DNA of 64,000 nt from SNAP01 sp049671745 (GCA_049671745.1 JBATVL010000078.1:40871-104870), one strand, 5' to 3'; positions 1 through 8,970 are shown, counted from the first letter of the stretch. The notes: generated by a model from the letters alone, not told the origin. Translations and numbers: made by a program.

Positions 1-10
1 TCTTTGCCAT
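1..10 (-). CDS. rnfG: RnfG, N-terminal start only (partial)
   Basis: Only the first three codons (Met-Ala-Lys) lie inside the window, starting 7 bp after the rnfD stop on the same strand. The usual order rnfB-C-D-G-E-A makes RnfG the expected next gene. RnfG carries a covalently bound FMN on the periplasmic side of the Rnf complex. The identification rests on position alone because the protein itself is outside the window. Confidence 0.6.
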
Positions 11-17
11 AACACTA

Positions 18-1028
18 TTATTTTTTAGAATGACCAAATCTCTCTGGTTTAAAGTATGTGTTAATAAGAGGAGTGAAGGCATTCATAATCAAGATAGCAA
101 ATGACATTCCCTCTGGATAAGCTCCAAATTCACGAATAATGATAGTAAGTAAACCAATACCTGCACCATAAATTATTTTCCCTTTTCCCGACATAGGAGA
201 TGTAACATAATCGGTAGCCATAAATACAGCTCCTAGTAATAAACCTCCTGAAAGAATGTGGAATAAAGGATCAACATAGTGCTCTGGATTAGATAAATGT
301 AGTATACTCGTGAAAATGATTACAGTACCTATAATTGAAGTAGGAATATGCCAAGTAATTATCTTTCTAATAAGCATAAATGCAAGTCCAAGAATAATTG
401 CTACCGCAGCAACTTCACCCAAGGAACCTCCCACATTGCCCATCAACATATCTTGATAGGTGGGGAAATTGTTTTGCTCCATTATTGTGGCTACAGATTC
501 TCCATTAGCAACTCCCTCTTTCAATAGAGCTAGAGGAGTAGCCCCTGTAAATGCATCAGTTGAACCTTTTACAATCTTGTCACTTAAGGTAGACGGTATA
601 GGCCAAGAAGTCATTTGAACAGGAAAAGATATTAATAAGAAAACACGACCTACAAGAGCAGGGTTGAAAATGTTGTTTCCTAATCCACCAAAACTTAATT
701 TAGCAATACCCATAGAGGCAATAGCACCAATAACTATAATCCAAAGAGGTACGCTAGATGGTACGTTAAAAGCTAATAGTATACCCGTAATAAGGGCTGA
801 ACCATCGTTTATAGTAGTCTTTGTTTTTAATATGAATTTCTGTATTAAGTATTCTACTAGTATACAAGAAATGACAGCAACAACTGTCACTAAAAAAGCT
901 CTCATACCAAAGTATAAGAAAGAAAGAAGCATGGCTGGCACCATAGCAAGCACTACACCATACATGTTCTTCTTGATAGTATCTCCAGAGTGAAGGTGTG
1001 GAGATGCTGATATAAATAAATTATTCAT
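18..1028 (-). CDS. rnfD: Rnf complex subunit RnfD
   Basis: Membrane subunit of the Rnf ferredoxin:NAD+ oxidoreductase, which couples electron flow to Na+ or H+ export. The protein is hydrophobic throughout, with many membrane segments. It carries the motif NIFNPALVGR and, near residue 164, the FTGATPLA motif whose threonine receives covalent FMN in the family. About 336 residues is normal for RnfD. I chose the ATG at 1028; a TTG two codons upstream is in frame but less likely. It lies 19 bp after rnfC and 7 bp before rnfG in one operon. Assignment by family is secure; whether the exported ion is Na+ is inference. Confidence 0.95.
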   Translation of the reverse strand: MNNLFISASPHLHSGDTIKKNMYGVVLAMVPAMLLSFLYFGMRAFLVTVVAVISCILVEYLIQKFILKTKTTINDGSALITGILLAFNVPSSVPLWIIVIGAIASMGIAKLSFGGLGNNIFNPALVGRVFLLISFPVQMTSWPIPSTLSDKIVKGSTDAFTGATPLALLKEGVANGESVATIMEQNNFPTYQDMLMGNVGGSLGEVAAVAIILGLAFMLIRKIITWHIPTSIIGTVIIFTSILHLSNPEHYVDPLFHILSGGLLLGAVFMATDYVTSPMSGKGKIIYGAGIGLLTIIIREFGAYPEGMSFAILIMNAFTPLINTYFKPERFGHSKK

Positions 1029-1047
1029 TATCAATAAGTTTTCTTGA

Positions 1048-2379
1048 TTATTGTTTTCTGTTTCTAATCATATTTCCTGTACGTCCTTTTCCTAAACGGA
1101 TATAATCAAGAAGAGATCTATTTGCAGGACAAGTGAAACTACAAGAGCCACATTCTATACAGTCCATTACAAGTTCTTTCTCTAATCTTTCTATCATATT
1201 TCTTTCAGCAAGAGCCATAAGTAAAAATGGTTCTAAGCCCATAGGACAAACATTAATACATTTCGTACATCTTATACAGTCTTTTTCCTCTCCTCTAGAT
1301 GATTCTTTTGCAGGCATAATTAAGATACCTGAACTACCTTTTGTAAGAGGTGCATCAACATTAGAAAGAGCCTTTCCCATCATTGGTCCACCACCAACAA
1401 CTTTCCCCGTATCATCAGGTAAACCACCAGCAATCTCTATAAGATTCTTTATTGGTGTACCAATACGGCAAAGGTAATTACCCGGTTTAGAGATAGACTT
1501 ACCTGTAATAGTAACAACTCTCTCAAAAAGCGCTTTGTTTTTATATACTGCCTCGTAAATAGCTAATATAGTACCTACATTTTGTATAACCGCACCAACA
1601 GCAATAGGAAGAGCTCCTGAAGGAACTTCTTTATCTATACATGCTTTAATAAGTTGCTTTTCTCCACCTTGTGGGTATCTTACGTTAAGAGCTTGGATTT
1701 TGATACCCTGCACTTTTTTAGCAAGTTTACGAAGATTCTTTATAGCCTTTGGTTTGTTGTTTTCCACACCAATAATAGCGCGTTTAACATCTAAAGCTTT
1801 CATTACAATTGCTACTCCAGAGATGATTTCCTCTCCTCGTTCCAGCATTATAGAATCATCAGAAGTAAGATAAGGCTCACACTCTACAGCGTTTACAATT
1901 AATACCTCGGCTGTAGTTCCAGGAGGTGGCATTAGTTTTACATTGGCAGGGAATGTAGCCCCTCCAAGTCCAACGATTCCAGCATCTGCAACTTTCTTTA
2001 TGATTTCTTCTTTAGTATATTCTAAACTAGTTTCTATTTTGTCTGTACGGTCAATATCTTCAATCCATTGGTCTCCTTCTACATTAATGAATATAGCTTG
2101 TTTTGGATAACCATTGCCATCAACGAAAGAATCGATTTTAGCAACAATTCCTGAAACAGATGAATGAATATTAGCTGAGATAAATCCAGATGATTTAGCA
2201 ATAAGCTGTCCAACTTTTACAGTGTCGCCTTTTGCTACTATTGCAGTTGCAGGAGCACCTATATGTTGAGCTAAAGGAATTACTACCTTCTCTGGAATAG
2301 GAAGAACTTCTATAGTTTTTCCTTTAGATAATTTATTTTCTGGAGGATGAATACCCCCTAATTTGAATGTTCTTAGCAC
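1048..2379 (-). CDS. rnfC: Rnf complex subunit RnfC
   Basis: Soluble NADH/FMN and iron-sulfur subunit of Rnf, peripheral on the cytoplasmic face. Residues about 135-150 hold the glycine-rich GLGGATFPANVKL segment typical of the FMN/NADH site. Two [4Fe-4S] motifs follow: cysteines 368, 371, 374, 378 and 407, 410, 413, 417. The 443-residue length is in the normal range, without the long C-terminal repeat tail of some proteobacterial RnfC. The start is GTG at 2379; no ATG is nearby, and a strong Shine-Dalgarno sequence sits at the right distance upstream, which decides the start. The gene begins 14 bp after rnfB. Confidence 0.96.
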   Translation of the reverse strand: MLRTFKLGGIHPPENKLSKGKTIEVLPIPEKVVIPLAQHIGAPATAIVAKGDTVKVGQLIAKSSGFISANIHSSVSGIVAKIDSFVDGNGYPKQAIFINVEGDQWIEDIDRTDKIETSLEYTKEEIIKKVADAGIVGLGGATFPANVKLMPPPGTTAEVLIVNAVECEPYLTSDDSIMLERGEEIISGVAIVMKALDVKRAIIGVENNKPKAIKNLRKLAKKVQGIKIQALNVRYPQGGEKQLIKACIDKEVPSGALPIAVGAVIQNVGTILAIYEAVYKNKALFERVVTITGKSISKPGNYLCRIGTPIKNLIEIAGGLPDDTGKVVGGGPMMGKALSNVDAPLTKGSSGILIMPAKESSRGEEKDCIRCTKCINVCPMGLEPFLLMALAERNMIERLEKELVMDCIECGSCSFTCPANRSLLDYIRLGKGRTGNMIRNRKQ

Positions 2380-2386
2380 TTTTAAA

Positions 2387-2394
2387 TCCTCCTT
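2387..2394 (-). promoter_or_regulatory. Strong Shine-Dalgarno of rnfC
   Basis: On the minus strand this reads AAGGAGGA, 7 nt before the GTG start of rnfC, and it touches the rnfB stop codon. A near-perfect anti-SD match is unusual in Bacteroidota, where most starts have only A-rich leaders. It probably compensates for the GTG start. Confidence 0.7.
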
Positions 2395-3296
2395 TATTTA
2401 TCCGATTTATTAGTATCATCCTGTGCTTTTGCAGGCTCTACCTTAACTTCCTTCTTCTCAATTACTGGTGTAACTTTTTTTGGAGGAAAGTTTGTTTCGT
2501 GAATAGCTCCTGTAGGGCAAACGGCCACACATTTTCTACACATCTTACATTTCTCGTAATCTATATAGGCTAGATTGTTTTCAACAACTATAGCGTCGAA
2601 TGGACAAACCTTCTTACATTTCATACAACCTATACAAGCTGTAGCACATGCTTTTTTAGCTACTCCACCTTTGTCTTTACTACTACAAGCAACAAATACA
2701 CGTCGATCTTTTGGTCCTTTATTTCTAAGTTCAAATAGATCTTTCGGACAAGCTTCAACACAAGCACCGCATGCAACGCATTTGTCTTGAACAACAACAG
2801 GTAAACCATTATCACTCATGTGTAGAGCATCAAAATTACAAACATCTACACAATCTCCACATCCTAAACAACCAAATTGACATCCAGTTTGTCCGGCATA
2901 AAGACTTGCTTGAATAGCACATGAAGATGCACCATCGTAAGTGTTTGTTTGTGGTCTGTTCTCACAAGTTCCATTACATTTAAGAACAGCAATCTTAGGC
3001 GTTTGTTCTTTTACTTCCTTGCCAAGAGCTTTGGCAACACACGACATTGTTTCTGATCCTCCCACAGGACAGAATAATCCATCTAAAGTTTCCGATTTAA
3101 CAGTAGCTTCAGCAAAACCTCTACAACCAGGATAGCCACAGCCACCACAGTTTGCACCAGGTAGAATTTCTTCAACTTGGTCGATACGAGGATCTTCAAT
3201 TACTTTAAATTTTTGTGCTACAAAATATAGGATGATTGCAGATGCAACTCCAATAGTGCACAATGAAACAATAGTTAATAAAACAGTAATACTCAT
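2394..3296 (-). CDS. rnfB: Rnf complex subunit RnfB
   Basis: Ferredoxin-like electron-input subunit of Rnf. One N-terminal membrane segment (about residues 5-27) is followed by the characteristic cluster cysteines 50, 53, 58 and 76 (CGGCGYPGC then FCPVGG). Further ferredoxin-type CxxCxxCxxxC repeats run to about residue 265, giving many Fe-S clusters. The tail after residue 270 is charged and rich in Lys/Glu. At 300 residues it is the long multi-cluster type seen in Bacteroidota and Clostridia. It is the second gene of the operon, 11 bp after the RseC-like gene. Assignment is secure. Confidence 0.96.
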   Translation of the reverse strand: MSITVLLTIVSLCTIGVASAIILYFVAQKFKVIEDPRIDQVEEILPGANCGGCGYPGCRGFAEATVKSETLDGLFCPVGGSETMSCVAKALGKEVKEQTPKIAVLKCNGTCENRPQTNTYDGASSCAIQASLYAGQTGCQFGCLGCGDCVDVCNFDALHMSDNGLPVVVQDKCVACGACVEACPKDLFELRNKGPKDRRVFVACSSKDKGGVAKKACATACIGCMKCKKVCPFDAIVVENNLAYIDYEKCKMCRKCVAVCPTGAIHETNFPPKKVTPVIEKKEVKVEPAKAQDDTNKSDK

Positions 3297-3307
3297 TTTT
3301 ATATATT

Positions 3308-3727
3308 TTATTTTTCTATTCTAAAGATAAATCTCTTCTTAAGTTTGCTTTTAAACGTGCTTAAAATAAGATAGTATGGTAATAAGATTAGCAAGGAAGC
3401 TGTTCCATATATCTTTTCATCATCTATAAAGATACTGCCTACAAAAAGGCATGTAAAAATAAGGATAAGAGGAAAAATATATGCCCAAAAAAGAGCTATA
3501 AATCCTAATTCTTCATCGCAGATAACATTTACTTTATCGCCTTTTTTGAATTCATTTGATGGTGGAGTAGGGATTTCTATAATTTTGTCCTTTACGTCGG
3601 CCATAGAGCAGGCTCCTTTGGCGTGACATCCAGCACATGCAGATTGATTTTCTATAGTTACTAAGATACTCTCAGTAGAGATATTCTGTATTATGCCTAT
3701 ATGATCGATAGTTTTCTTTTTCCCCAT
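3308..3727 (-). CDS. RseC/MucC-family membrane protein, first gene of the rnf operon
   Basis: A 139-residue protein of the SoxR-reducing/RseC family. An N-terminal soluble domain with cysteines 31, 34 and 40 (CAGCHAKGAC) precedes two membrane helices at about residues 75-98 and 105-125. In other bacteria RseC-type proteins are linked to Rnf (Rsx) and to reduction of SoxR. Its place directly ahead of rnfB in Bacteroidota suggests a role in assembling or servicing Rnf, possibly its Fe-S clusters; that role is inference. The ATG at 3727 follows a candidate promoter by about 20 bp, so it is probably the first gene transcribed. Confidence 0.85.
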   Translation of the reverse strand: MGKKKTIDHIGIIQNISTESILVTIENQSACAGCHAKGACSMADVKDKIIEIPTPPSNEFKKGDKVNVICDEELGFIALFWAYIFPLILIFTCLFVGSIFIDDEKIYGTASLLILLPYYLILSTFKSKLKKRFIFRIEK

Positions 3728-3753
3728 AAATGTATTTCAATTTCAGTCCTAAG

Positions 3754-3761
3754 CAAAACTA
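3754..3761 (-). promoter_or_regulatory. Candidate -7 box for the rseC-rnf operon
   Basis: Reads TAGTTTTG on the minus strand, matching the Bacteroidota TAnnTTTG -7 consensus about 26 bp upstream of the first gene. I see no clear TTTG -33 partner at the proper spacing, so this is a weak call. Confidence 0.35.
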
Positions 3762-3764
3762 CAA

Positions 3765-4416
3765 GAAATGCTTAAAAATGCCCACTCTTCTCTAAAGATA
3801 ACATAAAAGTCAGATTGACAAGTATATAGCCATTGTTAAAATTTGTTTAAAGAATTCTTTCATTAATGTATATTTCAGTCTTACAGGCTTATAAGTATTT
3901 TTAATAAAACTTTAACATTTGTAATTTATATTCTTTTTAAATAAGAAAGCATACTTTTTTTGGTAAAAATGCAGTACTTTTACTGCATAATTGGCTCTAT
4001 ATATATAATGGATAACTTTACTAGATATTACATAAAATTTGATATATTCTTCAGTTTTTTTTATTGAATTACGTACTTCTCTTTTTTTTATATTCCTAAA
4101 AATCAATTATTTATCTTTCTTATAAGCAAACATTATATCTTTTATATAGGAGGTAAGAGTGCAATAAAGTATAAATCTTATATATGTTTAGTTAATTTGT
4201 CAATCTGAATTCTAAAAAAATAATACTTTTATTTCTTATTTACTATGTTTTAGAATACTGAATTCTCTCTTTATACTAGCTTGATATGTCAATATTAATA
4301 TGCTTGTAATTTTATTATTAGAAATATTCAACAATTTTAGAATTAGATACATTGATAATATGTATAGATTAATTAAGTATGTCTTTCTTTATAGGAAGAA
4401 CCTTTATTTAAAATTT
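3765..4416. other. Long intergenic stretch without a convincing gene
   Basis: This is the AT-rich divergent region between the rnf operon and the Dlt-like operon. A 64-codon minus-strand reading frame at 3912-4106 has no recognisable domain and looks like chance. I see no RNA gene or terminator. The ordered repeat structure begins just after it, at about 4417. Confidence 0.5.
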
Positions 4417-4559
4417 GTAATAAATAGGTGTTAAACATTACCAGTGTGTAATCAGCCTACAATCAGTCTGCAATCAGCGTGCAATGAATCAATGCACACT
4501 GATTGTAATCAGAGTATAAGTAGAATGTAATTTAGTCAATTTTGATACCTATTTGTTAT
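4417..4559. repeat. Phased 11-bp repeat built as a dyad (array A)
   Basis: Four units lie in strict 11-bp phase: 4439-4449, 4450-4460, 4461-4471 and 4472-4482, the last three sharing AATCAG at their start. They run into a 35-bp imperfect palindrome at 4471-4505 (15 of 17 pairs match, centre at 4488). An inverted unit copy lies at 4494-4504. Farther out, AAATAGGT at 4422-4429 is mirrored perfectly by ACCTATTT at 4547-4554 about exactly the same centre. The whole stretch is thus one degenerate dyad of about 143 bp made of 11-bp units. Its function is unknown. Arrays B and C share the architecture but not the sequence. Confidence 0.8.
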
Positions 4560-4728
4560 ATATTTGATGTAAATTTAATATATACTTATATGGAAATTCT
4601 TTAAAGGAAATTAGTTGTGTTTAAATGTCTCAAATGTGTATTGTCTTCTTTTATTGATTGTTAGTGTTTTGTTGGAGGAAATTGTAGGTTATTTCTTTGT
4701 TCTAATTTATAAATCAGAACAATTTGTA

Positions 4729-4761
4729 TTTGTATGCACATCTCTTTTTAAGTTAATTTTG
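4729..4761 (+). promoter_or_regulatory. Promoter of the Dlt-like operon
   Basis: TTTG at 4729-4732, a 21-bp spacer, then TAATTTTG at 4754-4761 match the Bacteroidota -33/-7 promoter pattern. The predicted transcription start near 4767 lies downstream of, or on, the in-frame TTG at 4769. This supports the ATG at 4808 as the real start of the first gene. Confidence 0.65.
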
Positions 4762-4807
4762 TACAAATTTGAAATCTAAACACTCAGCAAATACTATATT
4801 TAATAAT

Positions 4808-6280
4808 ATGAAAAATATTTTAGAGGATATTTATGCTTGTATAAATACCTATTCAGAAAAAAATGCTTTTTTTATTCAAGGGAGATCATATTCTTATAAA
4901 GAACTTGGAGATGTAATATCTAGAATTATCCCTAAAATTAAAACTAAGAATAAATGTATAGGAATTATAGAATCTGACGATATAGAGACATATGCTTCTA
5001 TATTAGCTGTTCTATTCACTTCTAATACTTATGTGATTTTAAACCCACATAATCCTCTTGCTAGAAATGAGAGGATTATCTCTTTAACATCTATTGAATT
5101 GATATTATCTAAAGAAGATAATTCTTTATATAGGGGTTTACAGTGGAAGTATAATTGTATCTTAACTTCTGGACTTAATATTTCTAGGCCATTATCTTTA
5201 ATTTCTGCTGGAGATAAAGATATCGCATATATTCTTTTCACTTCTGGTAGTACAGGAACGCCTAAGGGAGTTCCAATTTCTTATTCTAATCTGAACACTT
5301 TTTATGAAGGGTATTCTTCTTTGGGATTTAAGCTAGGAGCAGAAGACAGAATGTTGCAAATGTTTGATTTAAGTTTTGATGTTTCTGTTGTTTCTACTCT
5401 TTATCCACTGAGTATAGGTGCCTCTGTCTATACTGTGCCATTGGATGCTGTTAAATATACTGCTGTTTATGAGATGTTAGAAGATGAGAGAATAACATTT
5501 GCTGCTATTCCTCCATCTATTCTTACTTTATTGAGAGCATATTTTTCAGAAATCTCTTTACCTGATTTAAAGTATCTTATTCTTACCGCTGAAGCTTCTT
5601 TAGTAGAGATAATAAAGGAGTTTGTTCCATCGGTACCCAATGCTCAGATAGTTAATCTTTATGGTCCTTCGGAAGGTACAATCTACTGTTCTTCTTATTT
5701 TTTAAATAAAAATAAAATTAAAGATTATAATGGAATGCTTGCAATAGGTAAGATATTTCCGAATATGTATTCTAAAATTATTTCAGAGAAAGACACTATT
5801 TTACCTAATGGAGAAAAGGGAGAACTTTGCATTTGTGGAGAACAAGTAATGAATGCTTATTGGCAGGATGTGGAGAAAACAGATCAAGCTTTTGTCTTTA
5901 TAGACGAGAAGAAATATTATAGAACGGGAGATTTATGTTATGAGGATCAGGATGGAGATATCTTGTATTGTGGTAGAAAAGATCATCAAGTTCAATTAAA
6001 TGGTTTTAGAGTAGAGTTAAGCGAGATAGAGCATTTTGTTCGTCAGGTGCATACAAAAGGCAATTGTGTTGTATTACCTGTAAGTAATATTAACGGTAGT
6101 TTAGAACTTCATCTTATATTAGAATATTATATGGGAGAGGATGGTGATTTATTTAAAATCCTTAAAGAAAATTTACCTCAATATATGCAGCCTAAGCGCA
6201 TACATAAATTAGGAGAGTTTCCTTTAAATACTAGTGGTAAGATAGATAGGACTAAATTGAAATTAATGATAAAAGAATAA
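4808..6280 (+). CDS. AMP-forming ligase, DltA-like (amino acid/acyl carrier protein ligase)
   Basis: Member of the adenylate-forming (ANL) superfamily. It would activate an amino acid or other carboxylate with ATP and load it on the carrier protein encoded 4 bp downstream. Visible core motifs are the P-loop-like LFTSGSTGTPKGVP near residue 140, NLYGPSEGT near residue 285, YRTGDL near residue 375 and the catalytic-lysine motif NTSGKIDR close to the C-terminus. The length (490 residues) and the operon order resemble DltA, the D-alanine activating enzyme. The substrate cannot be read from the sequence: Bacteroidota have no teichoic acid, so D-alanine is only the default guess. The ATG at 4808 is chosen over the TTG at 4769 because of the promoter position. 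Confidence 0.85.
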   Translation: MKNILEDIYACINTYSEKNAFFIQGRSYSYKELGDVISRIIPKIKTKNKCIGIIESDDIETYASILAVLFTSNTYVILNPHNPLARNERIISLTSIELILSKEDNSLYRGLQWKYNCILTSGLNISRPLSLISAGDKDIAYILFTSGSTGTPKGVPISYSNLNTFYEGYSSLGFKLGAEDRMLQMFDLSFDVSVVSTLYPLSIGASVYTVPLDAVKYTAVYEMLEDERITFAAIPPSILTLLRAYFSEISLPDLKYLILTAEASLVEIIKEFVPSVPNAQIVNLYGPSEGTIYCSSYFLNKNKIKDYNGMLAIGKIFPNMYSKIISEKDTILPNGEKGELCICGEQVMNAYWQDVEKTDQAFVFIDEKKYYRTGDLCYEDQDGDILYCGRKDHQVQLNGFRVELSEIEHFVRQVHTKGNCVVLPVSNINGSLELHLILEYYMGEDGDLFKILKENLPQYMQPKRIHKLGEFPLNTSGKIDRTKLKLMIKE

Positions 6281-6283
6281 GTT

Positions 6284-6517
6284 ATGGAATTATTAAATGA
6301 ATTAAGTAATATTTTTAGAAAAGAGTTGAATTTAGAAAATCTAGAATTGACACGAGAGATGAGTGCTAAAGATGTAGAAGAATGGGATTCCCTAACTAAT
6401 ATAAGTTTAATAGCCGAAGTTGAGAAATATTTTTCTATTAAATTAAAATTAAGAGAAATCTTAAAGTTAAAGAATGTTGGTGATTTGTGTGATTGTATAG
6501 AAAAAAAATTAGCATAG
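6284..6517 (+). CDS. Acyl/D-alanyl carrier protein, DltC-like
   Basis: A 77-residue carrier protein. Ser36 in the WDSLTNISL motif is the expected 4'-phosphopantetheine attachment site, and the four-helix pattern and length fit DltC/ACP. It starts 4 bp after the ligase and ends 5 bp before the MBOAT gene, so the three are surely co-transcribed. It would carry the activated group from the ligase to the membrane acyltransferase. The sequence does not reveal the carried group. Confidence 0.88.
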   Translation: MELLNELSNIFRKELNLENLELTREMSAKDVEEWDSLTNISLIAEVEKYFSIKLKLREILKLKNVGDLCDCIEKKLA

Positions 6518-6521
6518 TTAT

Positions 6522-7958
6522 ATGGTTTTTAATTCATTCACTTTCTTACTGTTGTTTGCTATAACAGTAATTATATATTATTCTGTTGAAGATAAATTAA
6601 AGAAGTATTTACTGCTTTTCTCAAGTGCTGTTTTTATAGGTTATGCACATTTGGCATTTTTATTTGTAAGTGCTATTTTATCCTCTATTACATTTCTTAT
6701 AGGAAAATGGATAGAGAGTAAAGATGATGAAAGAACTAAATCTTTAATTTTTAGAGGGGGGCTTGTATTAAATATTTTATTTTTATGCTCTTTTAAATAT
6801 ATAGGTTTTTTACAAGTAAATATTGGTTATATACTTGAGGCTTTTGGTATAGAATATATTCCTTTAATTGGTCATGTATTCTTGCCTCTAGGTATTTCTT
6901 TCTATACGTTTCAAGCTATATCATATCTTGTAGAGATTTATTGGGAGGAGCAGAAGGCAGAGAAAGATTATGCTTCTTTTATGCTCTATATGCTTTTCTT
7001 TATGAAGTTTATATCTGGCCCTATAGAGAGAGCAGAAGATTTTTTGCCACAAATAAAGAAGATAAAAAAGTTCGACTATGAATTAGCTCGTTCTGGCATG
7101 TATCTTATCTTTATAGGTCTGTTTAAGAAGATGGTAATAGCTGATAGAATTGCCCCTTATTTGGATGATATATTCACTTCAGTAAATAACTACTCTGGAA
7201 CACAATTACTATTGGTTATCATTATATATCCTATTCAATTATACGCTGATTTCTCTGCCTATACTGATATGGCTATTGGTGGTGCAAGAATCCTTGGTTT
7301 TGAACTTTCTCCTAATTTTAATAGACCATTTATTGCCCAAACAATAACTGATTTTTGGAGAAGATGGCATATGAGTCTTTCTTTTTGGGTGCGTGATTAT
7401 ATTTATGAACCTTTAGCGGCAAGTAGAAGAGCTTGGAAATTATGGGGAGTGATGTACGCCTTGTTTGTGACCTTTATTCTTCTTGGATTATGGCATGGAG
7501 CGAGTTGGAACTTTGTTATATATGGTGCTATTCAAGGTTTAGTGATATGTTATGAGATGAAAACTAGTAAACTTAGGAATTCATTGAATAAGAAAATGCC
7601 TAGATTATATCCAGTATTCTCAGTTATTCGTACCTATATAATTTTTTCTTTATCTCTGTTGTTTTTTAGAATAGAGAGCTTTACGGATGTTGTTTATGTT
7701 TTTACACATATGTTTGATGGTATAGATACCACCTTTAAGGAGTTAAACTTAGGAATGAATGATCGTGATATTATTGTTTTTTGTTTTTCTATGGTTTTAA
7801 TGTTCTTTTATGAATTTTTTGATGCAAAATATTCTTTATCTAGCGCTTTATTTAAAAAGCCTAAGATATTTAGATGGTTTGTTTATTACGTTCTTACAAT
7901 TATAATTATTTTATTTGGAGTTTTTGACTCAGGAGATTTTATCTACTTACAATTTTAA
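6522..7958 (+). CDS. MBOAT-family membrane O-acyltransferase (DltB/AlgI-like)
   Basis: A 478-residue polytopic membrane protein of the MBOAT family. It shows FWRRWHMSLSFWVRDYIY near residue 285 and the catalytic-histidine motif LGLWHGASWNF near residue 325. In DltB and AlgI this family passes an acyl or alanyl group across the cytoplasmic membrane to an extracytoplasmic acceptor. The adjacent carrier-protein and ligase genes make a DltB-like role likely, with the carrier protein as cytoplasmic donor. The acceptor is probably a surface or periplasmic glycan, which is inference. Confidence 0.9.
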   Translation: MVFNSFTFLLLFAITVIIYYSVEDKLKKYLLLFSSAVFIGYAHLAFLFVSAILSSITFLIGKWIESKDDERTKSLIFRGGLVLNILFLCSFKYIGFLQVNIGYILEAFGIEYIPLIGHVFLPLGISFYTFQAISYLVEIYWEEQKAEKDYASFMLYMLFFMKFISGPIERAEDFLPQIKKIKKFDYELARSGMYLIFIGLFKKMVIADRIAPYLDDIFTSVNNYSGTQLLLVIIIYPIQLYADFSAYTDMAIGGARILGFELSPNFNRPFIAQTITDFWRRWHMSLSFWVRDYIYEPLAASRRAWKLWGVMYALFVTFILLGLWHGASWNFVIYGAIQGLVICYEMKTSKLRNSLNKKMPRLYPVFSVIRTYIIFSLSLLFFRIESFTDVVYVFTHMFDGIDTTFKELNLGMNDRDIIVFCFSMVLMFFYEFFDAKYSLSSALFKKPKIFRWFVYYVLTIIIILFGVFDSGDFIYLQF

Positions 7959-7959
7959 T

Positions 7960-8955
7960 ATGAAATCAAAGAATTTTAGACGTTTTATTAGAAAGATATT
8001 TGTTCTATCTCTACCATTTATATTTTTGGTCGGAGTATTTATATATACTGATCCTTTTAAGGTTATTAATAATTATAAAGAGTTTAATTCTGATCCGTTT
8101 TCTCTTAATCAATCCTACGTGTGCTGGCAGAACTATTTAAATAATAGAGATTCTATGAAGTATGATTCTTTTCTTCTTGGTAATTCTTGCTCTATGGCTT
8201 ATAGAATGGCTGATTGGAAAGAACATATTGGAGATTCTCAGCCTATTTCTTTAATGGGAAGTGGAGAGTCTTTATATTCTATTAATGCAAAAATTAAGAA
8301 GTTGAGCAGTATGGGTATACCTGTCAGAAATATTATTATTTTAATGGATAATAGTATTTTAAAGTATGTGTCAAAACCTATTAAACATACTTTTTTGCTT
8401 CATTACGATATTACGGGAGATAGTAAAATATCATTCCAATCTACATTTTTACAGGCTTTTCTAAATCCTAATATCTTAATCCCTTATTTAGATTATTTAT
8501 TCTTTGGAGAAAAAAAAGCATATATGAATGGAATAATTGGTAGTTCTAAGGTTTTAAGAAATAAGCTAACTAACGATTTATATAATCCTAGAGAAGAAGA
8601 AATTAAAGTAGATTCTTTGACTTATTATAAAAAACATGCTTGTGATTTTCGAGAAGTAATGGCAATTGACAGCGACATCGTGATTGGTGTAAAGCAATTA
8701 GATATGCTTAAAGAGATTAAGTTATATATAGATAAAACGGGTGCTGCTTTTAAAATAATTATTAATCCTTCTTATCAACAATATAAGATGTCTCTTAAAG
8801 ATTTGAATATTTTAGAATCAGTTTTTGGAAAAACTAATGTGTTTGATTATTCAGGAACACAAGAGTTTTCTACTAATAAAGGTTTCTTTTATGAGAGTGC
8901 TCATTACAGACCTAATTTAGGCAAACTTATATTAAGAGAAATTTATAATCAATAG
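7960..8955 (+). CDS. SGNH-hydrolase-like protein partnered with the MBOAT (DltD/AlgX-like role)
   Basis: A 331-residue protein with one N-terminal membrane anchor (about residues 12-30) and an extracytoplasmic domain. Two features suggest an SGNH/GDSL fold: LLGNSCSM around residue 70, as the nucleophile block, and SAHYRPNLGK near the C-terminus, as the His block. MBOAT enzymes often act with such a protein, which completes transfer to the final acceptor (DltD, AlgJ/AlgX, PatB). The ATG at 7960 begins 1 bp after the MBOAT stop. A longer TTG-started frame would overlap the MBOAT gene and is rejected. The fold call is by motif only. Confidence 0.7.
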   Translation: MKSKNFRRFIRKIFVLSLPFIFLVGVFIYTDPFKVINNYKEFNSDPFSLNQSYVCWQNYLNNRDSMKYDSFLLGNSCSMAYRMADWKEHIGDSQPISLMGSGESLYSINAKIKKLSSMGIPVRNIIILMDNSILKYVSKPIKHTFLLHYDITGDSKISFQSTFLQAFLNPNILIPYLDYLFFGEKKAYMNGIIGSSKVLRNKLTNDLYNPREEEIKVDSLTYYKKHACDFREVMAIDSDIVIGVKQLDMLKEIKLYIDKTGAAFKIIINPSYQQYKMSLKDLNILESVFGKTNVFDYSGTQEFSTNKGFFYESAHYRPNLGKLILREIYNQ

Positions 8956-8970
8956 TGAATTATGTACTTT

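Noticed and set aside
3912..4106. 64-codon minus-strand frame in the long gap before the Dlt-like operon
   Set aside because: Composition follows the AT-rich background, no signal peptide or domain, no start signals, no sensible neighbour.
4417..4559. Array A as a rho-independent terminator
   Set aside because: Much too long, lies far from gene ends, no T-run after the palindrome, located between divergent genes.
4769..4807. TTG start extending the DltA-like protein by 13 residues
   Set aside because: The promoter predicts transcription starting at or after this position; the ATG at 4808 fits better.
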